64,000 bases of DNA from JAGQPD01 sp020426865. Lineage in GTDB: Bacteria; Planctomycetota; Planctomycetia; Pirellulales; Pirellulaceae. Both the position numbers and the translations under genes were made by a program. The stretch is taken from assembly GCA_041399065.1 (NCBI GenBank), contig JAWKTN010000004.1, positions 977,997-1,041,996 of the forward strand. The letters run 5' to 3'. Below are positions 1-9,389 of this stretch, piece by piece. A model generated the notes under the pieces. That model did not search any database. It had not been told where the DNA came from and saw nothing but the letters and a program-made list of their open reading frames with translations. Every line of letters begins with the position of its first letter. Positions within the stretch are counted from its first letter, which is position 1.

Positions 1-126
1 ATAGACGCCGAACAGCAGCAAGAGGAAGACGCCAACAAGGCAAAAACCCCGCAGGAGATTGCCGATCGATTCCAGTACGCGGTCAGCATTTTCCGTCGGC
101 GACATCGTTTCAGGCACATGGTCCAT
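1..126 (-). CDS. Membrane protein, N-terminal part only
   Basis: A minus-strand reading frame begins at an ATG at 126 and stays open for 42 codons to the window edge. A good ribosome binding site (AGGGAG, plus-strand positions 133-138) lies six bases upstream of the start. Residues about 25-42 are strongly hydrophobic and look like the start of a membrane segment. The frame is too short for an ORF caller. The rest of the gene lies outside the window, so no family can be named. Confidence 0.5.
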   Translation of the reverse strand, partial: MDHVPETMSPTENADRVLESIGNLLRGFCLVGVFLLLLFGVY

Positions 127-290
127 ACGTGGCTCCCTTGATGACGGCTATTCGATACAAATGTAGGCCGATTGCTTCCCATTCTGGCATCCCGAGCGTT
201 TTACTCGGTGTGGCAATACGGACGGTTGGTGGCTAAAATGTCTAGTAACCCACCCGGCAGCTTCCTGCAACTACTAGAGGCCAAACGAAA

Positions 291-3200
291 ATGCACTCGC
301 CCTGTCGATTTCGCTGGCATTCACGTCGGGTCGTTCGATCGCACGGTTGGTTACCTTATTTGTGGTCCGTATGGGTCGCCGCTATTGTAGCATATTTCTT
401 TTTGGGGGCAGCCTTGCCGGCCCTTGCCGACGAACGAGAAGATGCCGAGTTCTTCGAACGGCACGTGCGTCCAATTCTCGTCAGCCGTTGCTTCGAATGC
501 CATGGCCCCGATGTGAAGGAGCCGCGTGGGAATTTGCGGATGGGATCAAAAGAGGAGCTGCTGAAGGGCGGTGACACGGGTCCGTCGGTCGACCTTGACG
601 AACCATTGCAAAGCCTCGTGCTGTCAGCGATCCGGTACGACGGACTATTTGAAATGCCGCCGACAGGGCGTTTGCCACAGGCCGAGCTAGAAACGCTCGT
701 GCAGTGGGTCGAGCGCGGCGCCTTCTGGCCGGACACGAAGACCGTGCCGCTCATTCCTTCGGCTGACGCCAGGCCGAACATCCAGCAATTGGCACAATCT
801 CATTGGGCGTGGCAGACTCCACAACGTCACCCCGTCCCCGATGTAGTGCATGCCGACTGGCCACGCACATCGATCGATGCGTTTCTACTGTCCAAGATGG
901 AACAGCATGGTCTTGGTCCGGCGAACGATGCACCATCCTATCAGTGGCTACGGCGCGTCTATTTTTGTCTGACCGGTCTTCCGCCGACGACTGAAGAGGT
1001 TCAGGAGTTTGTCGAAAGCGATTCATTGGCGCGGCGGGAAGAAATCGTTGATTCGCTGTTGGCATCTCCGCGTTTCGGCGAACACTGGGCGCGCCATTGG
1101 CTCGATCTGGTCCGATATGCGGAAACGTACGGACACGAATTCGATTACCCGATTCCCCATGCCAGCAACTATCGGGACTACATCATTCGGGCCCTCAATT
1201 CCGACGTTTCCTACGATCGATTGATTGCTGAGCACATTGCTGGCGATCTGCTGGATCCGCCGCGGTTGAATCCAGAGGAAGGCTTCAACGAATCGCCGAT
1301 TGCGACTGCATTCTGGTTCTTTCATGATGCCACGCATGCGCCTGTCGACGTGTTGGGAAACGAATCGAATCACACCGATAACCGCATCGACGTAATGAGC
1401 AAGTCGTTTTTGGGATTGACCGTTGCCTGCGCACGTTGCCACGATCATAAATTCGACGCCATCACGACCGAAGATTATTACGCACTTGCGGGGATCATCA
1501 ACAGTTCCCGGCGTGATCTTGTTCAACTGGATCCACACGGTGCGATTGCGTCGGCCGTCGCCAGCCTGAACGCTCTGCAATCCCCGATCCAACAGGCTGT
1601 GCAAGCGGCTCTTGCGCAAATTCCCGGCGGCCAGCAAGAGTCCCTGCAACAGTCGTGGATAGAACAGTTAAGTCACCAGCTGGGGATCGCCGACAATGAC
1701 GTGGCGCAGTCATCGCCGTCCGAAGGATCTGATAGTGTTGATCACAACAACTGGCAGGCCGCTGTGGCAGACCCGCGATTAAATTCGCCACAACATCCGC
1801 TCCATATGTTGTATGTCGCATTGCACATGTCAGCGGAGCCTGACAAGTTCGCCGAGGTCCAACGTGCTGCTGCGGACCAGACCCGAGACGCCGCCGATAG
1901 TCGCTCCGGGGCGCACACATACGCGAAGTTCACCGATGGCTGGCCCGCCGGGTGGCGCGCCAGCGGCCCCGCGTTCTGTGAGTCATGCGATCGAACCCCG
2001 CATTATGTGTACGTCAACCACCACCTACAGCTCCACCATGCGAAGGTCGCGTCCAGCCGCTTGGTGACGCGTCACTTGCAGGGCACCCTAAGGTCCCCGG
2101 ACTTTGAGATTTCTGCACCGTTCGTTCATTTTCGCGTACGTGGCGATTCGGTCCAGCTGCGAGTCGTCATCGACGGCTATTTCATGAACGACTACCACCA
2201 GCTGCTGTTTTCCGGATTACGTGCCGATGTGAAGAACGCCGAGACCTGGACCTGGGTAACCCTTGGCGGAGATCTGGGCCGATATCATGGCCATCGAGCC
2301 TACTTGGAAATCGTGGATAGTGGCGATGGTGAAATCGAAATCGATGAGGTCGTTTTTTCCGATCGAGCCAAGATAATCGATCCGCCGGACGCGGTAGTCC
2401 GGGAACTCTTGCAGCACGACTACGAATCCTGCCGCGATCATGTTGCAAAAATGTTGGCGTCAAGAATCGCGGCAGCGGTCGCGAATTGGCGCGACAGCGG
2501 CGACGAATTGAACGACAACGACTGTGAGATCATCAATTGGGCATTAAGGCATGATTTGTTTCCGGCCATTCGCGAGTCATCAGCGATCGTCGAATTGTCA
2601 CAGAAGTGGCAAGCGTTGGCCGACGCGTGTCCGAACCCGGATTTGGCCCTCGGGTTGTGTGATGGCCCGGGTGAGGATGCACATGTCTTTGTACGAGGGA
2701 ATCACCGCAACGTCGGCAAATTGGTGCCACGACGATTTCTGGAGGCAGCTGGCCAAATCGATTCCGTGTTCGCCAAAGAGGGGTCGGGAAGATTGCAGCT
2801 GGCAAAGAAATTGACCGCCAGCGACAATCCGCTCGTTTCCCGTGTAGCCGTCAATCGGATTTGGCAGCACGTGTTCGGTGAAGGCCTCGTCGCGACGGTG
2901 GACAATTTTGGCGTCCAAGGAGAGCAACCCAGTCACCCGGAACTTTTGGATGACTTGGCTGTGCGATTTCGCGAAGATGGCTGGTCCATCAAACGGCTGT
3001 TGCGCGAGCTCGTTACGAGTCATGCCTTTGCGATGAGCACCGTCGCGGATCCCCGGGCGGAGGAGATCGACCCGGCGAATCGGTACCTGCACGCGATGCG
3101 ATTGAGGCGTCTCTCTGGCGAAGAGATTCGCGACGCAATGCTACTGATCTCAGCCAGTTTCGACGATCAAATGTACGGGCCCTCCGTTCCCGTGCACTTG

Positions 3201-3671
3201 ACATCGTTCATGGAAGGCCGTGGGCGGCCGGGATCGAGCGGGCCGCTCGATGGGGCGAATCGCCGGAGCATCTATCAGGAAGTGCGTCGCAATTTTTTGT
3301 CACCTTGGATGTTGGCGTTCGACACACCGGTTCCCGCGTCGACGCTGGGGCGTCGCAATGTGTCGAACGTCCCCTCTCAAGCCTTGACATTACTCAATGA
3401 CCCGTTCGTGCACCTGATCGCTAAACGCTGGTCGGAAATCACCTCCACAAAGCTCCCCGATGCAAACGAATCGCGATACGTCGGGATGTATCTCGCCGCG
3501 TTTGGCCGAAATCCGACCCTAGACGAAATCGAAACACTCAATGGGTTTCTTGACGCGCAAGACCAAGCCTATCAACAATCCGGCAAGTCGCCCGATGAGG
3601 CCATGAGATTGGCTTGGCGAGATTTGGCGCATACGCTGCTGAATACCAAGGAGTTCATCTATGTGCGCTAG
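291..3671 (+). CDS. Planctomycete cytochrome-c-domain protein (PSCyt1 / DUF1549 / DUF1553)
   Basis: The 1126-residue exported protein has an N-terminal hydrophobic segment ending near ALPALA (residues 41-46), then a heme-binding CFECH motif (Cys67, Cys70, His71). The DUF1549 core follows with GEHWARHWLDLVRY and a second heme-like motif CARCH followed by DHKFD. The C-terminal DUF1553 part contains PLVSRVAVNRIWQHVFGEGLV and NVPSQALTLLNDPFV. Between them, around residues 540-690, lies a beta-rich region that may be a carbohydrate-binding insert. The next gene is a DUF1501 protein, the usual partner of this family, and both are believed to act outside the cytoplasm in polymer breakdown. The substrate cannot be read from the sequence. 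The ATG at 291 was kept because it precedes the export signal directly. Confidence 0.93.
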   Translation: MHSPCRFRWHSRRVVRSHGWLPYLWSVWVAAIVAYFFLGAALPALADEREDAEFFERHVRPILVSRCFECHGPDVKEPRGNLRMGSKEELLKGGDTGPSVDLDEPLQSLVLSAIRYDGLFEMPPTGRLPQAELETLVQWVERGAFWPDTKTVPLIPSADARPNIQQLAQSHWAWQTPQRHPVPDVVHADWPRTSIDAFLLSKMEQHGLGPANDAPSYQWLRRVYFCLTGLPPTTEEVQEFVESDSLARREEIVDSLLASPRFGEHWARHWLDLVRYAETYGHEFDYPIPHASNYRDYIIRALNSDVSYDRLIAEHIAGDLLDPPRLNPEEGFNESPIATAFWFFHDATHAPVDVLGNESNHTDNRIDVMSKSFLGLTVACARCHDHKFDAITTEDYYALAGIINSSRRDLVQLDPHGAIASAVASLNALQSPIQQAVQAALAQIPGGQQESLQQSWIEQLSHQLGIADNDVAQSSPSEGSDSVDHNNWQAAVADPRLNSPQHPLHMLYVALHMSAEPDKFAEVQRAAADQTRDAADSRSGAHTYAKFTDGWPAGWRASGPAFCESCDRTPHYVYVNHHLQLHHAKVASSRLVTRHLQGTLRSPDFEISAPFVHFRVRGDSVQLRVVIDGYFMNDYHQLLFSGLRADVKNAETWTWVTLGGDLGRYHGHRAYLEIVDSGDGEIEIDEVVFSDRAKIIDPPDAVVRELLQHDYESCRDHVAKMLASRIAAAVANWRDSGDELNDNDCEIINWALRHDLFPAIRESSAIVELSQKWQALADACPNPDLALGLCDGPGEDAHVFVRGNHRNVGKLVPRRFLEAAGQIDSVFAKEGSGRLQLAKKLTASDNPLVSRVAVNRIWQHVFGEGLVATVDNFGVQGEQPSHPELLDDLAVRFREDGWSIKRLLRELVTSHAFAMSTVADPRAEEIDPANRYLHAMRLRRLSGEEIRDAMLLISASFDDQMYGPSVPVHLTSFMEGRGRPGSSGPLDGANRRSIYQEVRRNFLSPWMLAFDTPVPASTLGRRNVSNVPSQALTLLNDPFVHLIAKRWSEITSTKLPDANESRYVGMYLAAFGRNPTLDEIETLNGFLDAQDQAYQQSGKSPDEAMRLAWRDLAHTLLNTKEFIYVR

Positions 3672-3789
3672 CGACACCGCATCGAAGTTGCGGAGCATGC
3701 ATGTAACAGATGCGATGGCTGCCAGTTAGATATGGGCGTGGGAGAGGTTGGACGGCGTTGGCATGGTCCGACGAGAAGGTGGCGGTTCG

Positions 3790-5262
3790 ATGAAAGATGC
3801 GAAAATGCAACAACAAATTGGACGGCAACATTGCGGGCGATTTGCGGCGAGACCACTAAACCGTCGTCAGATGCTGGCACGCTGCGCCAATGGATTCGGT
3901 GCGTTTGCCTTCACGGCACTCCATGCAGACTGGCAGCCAGCCGCGGCAATTACGGCAGGGGAAAACGATGCCTGGTCGCCCAAACCGACACATTTTCCAG
4001 CTCGGGCGCGAAGCGTCATCTTCTTATACATGGATGGTGGACCGTCGCAGGTGGACACGTTTGATCCCAAGCCCGCGCTAGAAAAGTATCATGGGCAGGA
4101 TCCGAACAAGTTGATCAAGGTCGAACCGACGCAGTTCAACAATAACGGCCTGGTGATGAAATCGCCGTGGACGTTTTCCAAACACGGTGAATGTGGTACG
4201 GACGTCAGTGAACTTTTCCCGCATGTCGCCAAGCACGTGGACGATCTGTGCGTCGTCCGCTCGATGGTGTCAAAGTTCTCCGAGCACACGAATGCAAATT
4301 ACTTCTTGCACACCGGGCATGGCATTGCTGGGCGACCAAGCGTCGGCGCTTGGGTTGGCTACGGGCTGGGGAGTGAGTCCCAGGATTTGCCCGGCTTCGT
4401 CGTGCTCAATGGCGGGCTCATCCCGCCCGGCGGCTACGACAATTTCCATTCGGGATTCTTGCCAGCGGCTTTTCAGGGGTCCATCTTCAAAGCAGGTAAG
4501 GTGCCGGTGGCCAACGTGGTGCCGCAAGAATCTCTCGCATTGCAAAACGGCAAATTGCAGTTGATGCGGCAACTGGACGGGTTCCTCGTCGACGAGCTAG
4601 GGGCGGCAGACGCCATTGAGTCAGCGATCACAAACTACGAGATGGCGGCACAGATGCAATTGGCTATTCCTAACCTGGTGGATTTGTCCGATGAATCGGC
4701 CGCGACACTGGAAAGTTACGGATTGAATGCCGAGTTCGGCAATACTCGCAGCTTCGGACAACAGTGTTTGATCGCCAGGCGGCTTGTCGAGCGCGGCGTG
4801 CGGTTTATTGAACTGACTTGTCCAGGAGGCAACGGTGATCGATGGGATCAGCATGGCGGGTTGGTCGACGGGCATACGAAAAATGCAAAGACGGTGGATC
4901 AACCGATCGCCGCGCTGTTGACAGACTTGAAGCAGCGTGGGTTGTTCGACGAGACGCTTATTCTTTGGGCGGGCGAATTTGGCCGCACGCCATTCGCACA
5001 AGGGAGTGATGGTCGCGATCACAATCCGACGGCGTTTTCGGTCTGGTTGGCCGGCGGTGGTATTCGTGGCGGGATGGTTTACGGTCAGACTGACGAATTC
5101 GGCTACCGAGCGATTGAGAATCGAGTGGAGATCCACGACCTACACGCGACGATGTTGCATTGTTTAGGAATGGACCATGAGCGATTGACGTTTCGCTACA
5201 GCAGCCGTGACATGCGTTTGACAGACGTGCACGGCCGTGTGCTCCACGACATCCTTACGTGA
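3790..5262 (+). CDS. DUF1501 family exported protein (Tat signal)
   Basis: DUF1501 proteins have a sulfatase/alkaline-phosphatase-like fold and are nearly always encoded beside DUF1549/DUF1553 cytochrome proteins, as here. The N-terminus has a twin-arginine signal (NRRQML then a hydrophobic stretch), so folded export is expected. Family signatures seen are FLYMDGGPSQVDTFDPKP, EFGRTPFAQG and, at the C-terminus, MRLTDVHGRVLHDIL. I chose the ATG at 3790 because AAGGTGG lies seven bases upstream. The frame is open further upstream to a TTG at 3748 and an ATG at 3763, but those lack better signals. The protein is 490 residues, normal for the family. Catalytic activity is not established for these proteins. 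Confidence 0.92.
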   Translation: MKDAKMQQQIGRQHCGRFAARPLNRRQMLARCANGFGAFAFTALHADWQPAAAITAGENDAWSPKPTHFPARARSVIFLYMDGGPSQVDTFDPKPALEKYHGQDPNKLIKVEPTQFNNNGLVMKSPWTFSKHGECGTDVSELFPHVAKHVDDLCVVRSMVSKFSEHTNANYFLHTGHGIAGRPSVGAWVGYGLGSESQDLPGFVVLNGGLIPPGGYDNFHSGFLPAAFQGSIFKAGKVPVANVVPQESLALQNGKLQLMRQLDGFLVDELGAADAIESAITNYEMAAQMQLAIPNLVDLSDESAATLESYGLNAEFGNTRSFGQQCLIARRLVERGVRFIELTCPGGNGDRWDQHGGLVDGHTKNAKTVDQPIAALLTDLKQRGLFDETLILWAGEFGRTPFAQGSDGRDHNPTAFSVWLAGGGIRGGMVYGQTDEFGYRAIENRVEIHDLHATMLHCLGMDHERLTFRYSSRDMRLTDVHGRVLHDILT

Positions 5263-5491
5263 GCCAAAGTCCCCGGCGGTCCCAGCCGTGTCCTTGCCTC
5301 CCCCACTAAGCACGACGCGTGAGCGGCGGACGACCAGGGTGGCCCGTCGTCGTGCTCGTCGCAGCGCTGCTTGTGCTCGGGATCGATGAACGCGTCAGCA
5401 ACGGAACCGATGTTGAATGCTGACCGACCGATGACGACCGACCTTCGATCGAAGTGCCACAAGTTGGAGATCGCTCGACGGCCGATTTTCG

Positions 5492-6232
5492 TTATCGCAT
5501 GGGGCGTGGAGCGGCGGACGGAGTGGATGCCGTAATCGCTGCTATCGCACCGAAATGATCGATGATAATGCCGCGATCGGCGAAGTGACATGCGAGTGCC
5601 GCTTCCGTGCTGGCCATCAACTCCGACTGCCGTTGCTCCAGCTCGAGTCCCGTATAGCGCAGCGACTGTTCCGTAAGGTATGTTTCGACAAACGTTGCGA
5701 CTTCGTTTTGCAAGACCTGTTCAAGGGTATTGCTGGGATAGTGGCGGAGATAGCCAGCCGCCGATGCGTCCGTGATCCGCACCGTGCCGGCCAGCGACAT
5801 AACAAAAGCCTGTCGATCCTGGGACTCGACCACCAGCGATGGGCGGCGGAATAGGCTTTTGCTGTCCCGGTTTTTGGGATCGACTTTGCTCGCGTCGGTT
5901 TCCGAGTGCCATCGAAGCGTGACAGGAGTGCGGTCAATTGTGATAATGGCAACCGTCGGCTTCCAGTAGCCCTGCTTGGGCAACCATCCGGTTGATACCC
6001 ATCGGTGAGGAATCTCGACGCGCCGAGTATCAACACCTAGGGTGTCCGCGCCGGCCACACTTGTGATCTGAATGTGCTCGCCTTTCCGGCTTTCCAACGA
6101 TACGAGAAACGCAATCTGATGTGGTTCAATGGTGACGAACTCCTGGGGTTCATGAGGACGGACGGACATTCCCAACGCTACCGACATCACGACGATTGCG
6201 CATACGATCGCCACCTGGTTTTTCAATGCCAT
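5492..6232 (-). CDS. SPFH/band-7-like membrane-anchored protein
   Basis: The 246-residue protein has one N-terminal membrane segment (about residues 6-24). The body resembles an SPFH (stomatin/prohibitin/flotillin/HflK) domain: GVDTRRVEIPHRW, a central strand region ending in RQAFVMSLAGTVRITD, then helices with LRHYPSNTLEQVLQNEVATFVETYLTEQ and a C-terminal FADRGIIIDHFGA that matches the usual end of such domains. It is shorter than HflC and lacks a long coiled coil. It lies 60 bases downstream of a small two-segment membrane protein on the same strand and may be co-transcribed with it. A divergent sigma-54 activator sits upstream. The family call is from sequence feel only. A different membrane-associated fold is possible. 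Confidence 0.6.
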   Translation of the reverse strand: MALKNQVAIVCAIVVMSVALGMSVRPHEPQEFVTIEPHQIAFLVSLESRKGEHIQITSVAGADTLGVDTRRVEIPHRWVSTGWLPKQGYWKPTVAIITIDRTPVTLRWHSETDASKVDPKNRDSKSLFRRPSLVVESQDRQAFVMSLAGTVRITDASAAGYLRHYPSNTLEQVLQNEVATFVETYLTEQSLRYTGLELEQRQSELMASTEAALACHFADRGIIIDHFGAIAAITASTPSAAPRPMR

Positions 6233-6292
6233 TCCCCCCCAATGCTAGAGACACCGAAACAACAGCTGAATAATCAACCGGCAGGTTCGGGA

Positions 6293-6601
6293 CTACCGAA
6301 TCGCGTTCCAAATCCGCTCCAGTCGACGCTCGTACCCCGGCAGAAACAATGTCGCTGCCGCGCCGAATACGGTGCCGACCAAGATGCACGGCATAAGCGG
6401 GTGGATGAACTGCCACCAATCGAAGGCCGCGCCTGCCGTGCGATATTGGCTGAGCGCAAGATGCGCGTGATGCTCCGCCCAAAATGTCGCTTCCAGATAG
6501 CGGTCCAACACAAACACCCCTGCCACCGTTGCTAGAAAAATCCCCAACCGCACGCCAACCTGTTCCCCGCCGTCCCGCGTCTCGGCAGAAAGAGTCTTCA
6601 T
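6293..6601 (-). CDS. Small membrane protein with two transmembrane segments
   Basis: The 102-residue protein has two hydrophobic segments, at about residues 17-35 and 68-88, separated by a loop rich in His, Ala and Trp (WAEHHAHLALSQYRTAGAAFDWWQF). The frame is open further upstream (to 6766), but the ATG at 6601 is preceded by GGGAAAG about nine bases upstream and gives a protein that starts just before the first membrane segment. No family was recognised. It precedes the SPFH-like gene on the same strand, so the two may form a unit acting at the membrane. Confidence 0.55.
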   Translation of the reverse strand: MKTLSAETRDGGEQVGVRLGIFLATVAGVFVLDRYLEATFWAEHHAHLALSQYRTAGAAFDWWQFIHPLMPCILVGTVFGAAATLFLPGYERRLERIWNAIR

Positions 6602-6914
6602 CGACTTAGCTTTCCCACTCGCTGCTTCCCCCCGGTATTTCGATCCATCGCCTGGCGGCGACTGCTTGCGCCTGGCAACCACCTGCGAGTGTCTTCGGTG
6701 GCCGCCAGCGGCAAGTTGTTGGAATCTTGTTGCCTTAGTAGAGGCAACCGGGATGCCAATTCGCAATTTATTCGTTTACCCCTCGATTTTCCCCGAGATT
6801 TGTAGCATATCCGACGAAGCCCTTCCGGCGTGCTCGTCGCGGACATGGTAGATTTCACCAGATTATGGTTAAATTGGCCAACCGGGGTCAATTTGGTGGG
6901 GCGAGGGATCAACG
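6602..6914. promoter_or_regulatory. Divergent intergenic region between membrane-protein unit and sigma-54 activator
   Basis: About 310 bases separate the start of the small membrane protein (minus) from the start of the sigma-54 activator (plus). Both promoters must lie here. I looked for a sigma-54 promoter (GG then GC twelve bases apart) and saw none that fits with correct spacing. An AT-rich stretch near 6770-6800 could hold a sigma-70 type promoter. Confidence 0.3.
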
Positions 6915-8321
6915 ATGTTAGAAGCGGTCATCATTTTGGATCCGCCGGATCATTCGGTGGAGGATTTGCGGAGTGTATTTGAGCGGTTGGTGGACGACCG
7001 GTGTCGGGTGCAGTTGGTGTATCGTGCGGCGGATGTTCAGCGCGAGGTCGTTGAGGGTGGGGCACATTGTCTGGTGATTATCCATGCGGACCGAGGCGAT
7101 GGGCGGATCGGTGGTTTGGAAATCATCCGGGAGATGCGGCGAGCGAAGGCGGACCTACCGCTGATTGCGGTAGCGGACGAAGGGAGCGTGGACGCGGTGG
7201 CTGACGCGATCGCGGCCGGTGCCAACGATTTTCTGGTACGCGGGCCGCAATTATCTGATCGCGTGAATATTTTGTTGGGCAAAATGCGCGGGCTGTTTCG
7301 GTTGTTGCAGCGATCGGAGCGGCTGAGCGACCAGAACGCGCAATTACGGCGAGCGATGCAGGCGCGGTTTCGGATTGAAGGGGAGTCGCCGCAAGTCCAC
7401 GCGTTGTTGGACCGTATTCGTCGAGTGGCGAAGATCCCGCGACCGTTGCTGATTGTGGGCGAACGCGGGACGGGCAAGGAGTTGGTAGCACGGGCGATCC
7501 ACGCATGCAGCAGCGACACGGTGCGTCCGATTGTAACAGTAAACTGTGCGGCGTTTTCGGATGCGTTACTGGAAAGCGAATTATTCGGACACGAGAAGGG
7601 GGCGTTTACTGGCGCCGACGAATTACGGGAGGGCAAGTTCAGCCAGGCCAATGGCGGCAGTCTGTTTCTCGATGAGATTGCGCACATGTCGTTGCCATTC
7701 CAGCAGAAGATACTGCGAGTCGTTGAGTACCGGACTTACAACCGGGTTGGAGGGCATCAAGAGCTGACAACGACGGCGCGGATCATTGCCGCGACCAACG
7801 TCGATTTGCAGCAGCGCATCAAGAGCGGCACGTTCTTGGGGGACTTGTACGATCGGCTGGCATTTGAGGTGATTGAGGTGCCGCCGTTACGCGAGCGAGT
7901 GGGGGACATTGAGGTCTTGGCGAAACATTTTCTTGATCAGTTTGCGCTGGAGGTGCCGGGTTTTGCCGGCAAGTGTCTGGCGGAATCGGCATTGGACGTG
8001 TTACGGCGATATCATTTTCCGGGGAATATCCGCGAGCTGAAGAACATCATTGAGCGGGCGGTTTGTCGCGATACGACGAACGAGATTACGCCGGAGGATA
8101 TTGGGATGTTAGCTGCCGAGCAGTTGGAGTTGACGACGGGGACCTTTCAAGACCGCGTCGACGCTTTTCGACGTCGTATCTTATCGGATGCCCTGAAAGA
8201 GGCTGGTGGCAACCAAGCTCAAGCAGCTCGGTTGTTGGGGTTGACGTACGATCAATTTCGCTACAACTGCCGCAAGTTTCCTGAGGTATTGGGGACGGAG
8301 GTTCGGGAAAAGACGCACTAA
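6915..8321 (+). CDS. Sigma-54-dependent transcriptional activator with degenerate receiver domain
   Basis: The 468-residue protein has an N-terminal CheY-like region (1-125), an AAA+ sigma-54 interaction domain (about 155-385) and a C-terminal Fis-type HTH (about 425-460). The AAA+ part has Walker A GERGTGKE (182-189), the sigma-54 contact loop GAFTGA (229-234) and Walker B FLDE (251-254). The HTH segment NQAQAARLLGLTYDQFRYNCRKF resembles the end of PspF. The receiver-like part keeps an acidic patch (HADRGDG) but has Arg where the conserved Lys would be (FLVRG), so normal phosphotransfer is doubtful. The start ATG is preceded by GAGGGA. It lies divergent from an SPFH-like and a small membrane protein, a setting that recalls membrane-stress regulation, though no pspA is visible here. 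Confidence 0.9.
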   Translation: MLEAVIILDPPDHSVEDLRSVFERLVDDRCRVQLVYRAADVQREVVEGGAHCLVIIHADRGDGRIGGLEIIREMRRAKADLPLIAVADEGSVDAVADAIAAGANDFLVRGPQLSDRVNILLGKMRGLFRLLQRSERLSDQNAQLRRAMQARFRIEGESPQVHALLDRIRRVAKIPRPLLIVGERGTGKELVARAIHACSSDTVRPIVTVNCAAFSDALLESELFGHEKGAFTGADELREGKFSQANGGSLFLDEIAHMSLPFQQKILRVVEYRTYNRVGGHQELTTTARIIAATNVDLQQRIKSGTFLGDLYDRLAFEVIEVPPLRERVGDIEVLAKHFLDQFALEVPGFAGKCLAESALDVLRRYHFPGNIRELKNIIERAVCRDTTNEITPEDIGMLAAEQLELTTGTFQDRVDAFRRRILSDALKEAGGNQAQAARLLGLTYDQFRYNCRKFPEVLGTEVREKTH

Positions 8322-8341
8322 TGGGCCAAGTCGGGGCCCGG

Positions 8342-8560
8342 TCATGGCGCGTGATGTTGTTCGATGTAGGCTCGGGCGCGATCGTAATCGATGGTCCGCA
8401 CGACGATCTTGATTTCTTGCGAGATCAATCCGGTGAGGCCAGCCTGACCTTCACCGTCGATTTCACATTTGATACCTTCGGCGTGCAACGCGGCCCGGAC
8501 AACTTCCGCCACGTTTGCGTCGTTTGTGGAAAAAACTTCAATCAGCTCGTTTTCGTCCAT
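8342..8560 (-). CDS. Small DUF2007-like protein
   Basis: The 72-residue protein has the pattern of DUF2007 (putative signal-transducing protein): an N-terminal strand LIEVFSTNDANVAEVVRAALHAEGI, then CEIDGE and a C-terminal strand-helix IKIVVRTIDYDRARAYIEQHH. This ferredoxin-like half-fold binds regulators or metabolites in related proteins, but no partner is known here. The gene converges on the end of the sigma-54 activator with only 20 bases between them. Confidence 0.7.
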   Translation of the reverse strand: MDENELIEVFSTNDANVAEVVRAALHAEGIKCEIDGEGQAGLTGLISQEIKIVVRTIDYDRARAYIEQHHAP

Positions 8561-8690
8561 TTGTTCCGCCTAATGTGCATGCGTCCGTGTTACGAAGGGA
8601 AGCCAAGGGTCAAAGGATACGGGCAGCGGCGCGAGCCAATGGGTTGCGCCGCCGCTTCGTGTTGGCCGATGTGCCAGTTAGCAATGGTGA

Positions 8691-9290
8691 TTACGACGCC
8701 CCGGAGTATTCGCTGCGGAAGAACTCGCGACTCGATTCGGGCGTCGGTTTGATCGTGGCCGAACCTTGCTTCCAATTCGCCGGGCAGACTTCGCCGTTGG
8801 CTTCGAAGTATTGCAACGCTTCGACCATCCGCAAGGTCTCCTCGACGCTGCGTCCGAGCGGCAAATCGTTGACAACCTGATGGCGCACAACTCCCGTCTT
8901 GTCGATCAGGAACAGGCCCCGCAGGGCAATACCGGCGTCAAGCAACACGTCGTAGTCCTTGGCGATCTGCTTGTTCAGGTCGGCCACCAACGGATACCGG
9001 ATGTCCCCCAAGCCCCCTTCCGTCCGCTTCGTATTACGCCATGCCAGATGGCTGTAGTGACTGTCTACTGACACACCAAGGACCTGCACGCCGAGTTTCT
9101 CAAACTCTGCGGCCCGATCGGAAAACGCAATGATTTCCGTTGGGCAAACGAACGTGAAGTCCAACGGATAAAAGAACAGCACGACATACTTACCGCGGTA
9201 GTCCGACAACTTTACGTTCTTGAAACTTCCATCCGGCATCACAGCTTGCGCTTCGAAATCCGGAGCTTCTTTTTGAACCAGTACGCTCAT
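8691..9290 (-). CDS. Typical 2-Cys peroxiredoxin (AhpC/Prx1 class)
   Basis: The protein reduces hydrogen peroxide and organic peroxides using a cysteine thiol. The peroxidatic Cys49 sits in FYPLDFTFVCPTEI and the resolving Cys169 in GEVCPANW, which defines the typical two-cysteine class that works as a homodimer. The C-terminus EFFRSEYS is a long tail of the Prx1 kind. I set the start at the ATG at 9290 (MSVLVQKEAPDF), nine bases after GGAG, giving 199 residues. The frame is open 15 codons further upstream, but without family similarity. No reductase gene is adjacent. Confidence 0.95.
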   Translation of the reverse strand: MSVLVQKEAPDFEAQAVMPDGSFKNVKLSDYRGKYVVLFFYPLDFTFVCPTEIIAFSDRAAEFEKLGVQVLGVSVDSHYSHLAWRNTKRTEGGLGDIRYPLVADLNKQIAKDYDVLLDAGIALRGLFLIDKTGVVRHQVVNDLPLGRSVEETLRMVEALQYFEANGEVCPANWKQGSATIKPTPESSREFFRSEYSGAS

Positions 9291-9389
9291 ATCAGTGGAC
9301 TCCCCCCAAAAAGGCCAACGAAATCGTCCAGTCATTACCTTCCACGATGGTACCCTTCTTTATAATGTTCCAAGCGCATCGGACAAGGC

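Noticed and set aside
1023..1649. Minus-strand frame of 208 codons
   Set aside because: Antisense shadow of the first cytochrome-domain gene.
5196..5591. Minus-strand frame of 131 codons
   Set aside because: It overlaps both neighbouring genes and has no ribosome site or family pattern.
6661..6700. Possible sigma-54 promoter (TGGCA then TGC)
   Set aside because: The spacing between GG and GC is one base short of the required distance.
7037..7687. Minus-strand frame of 216 codons rich in Arg and Ser
   Set aside because: Antisense shadow of the sigma-54 activator; its composition is what reversed GC-rich coding sequence gives.
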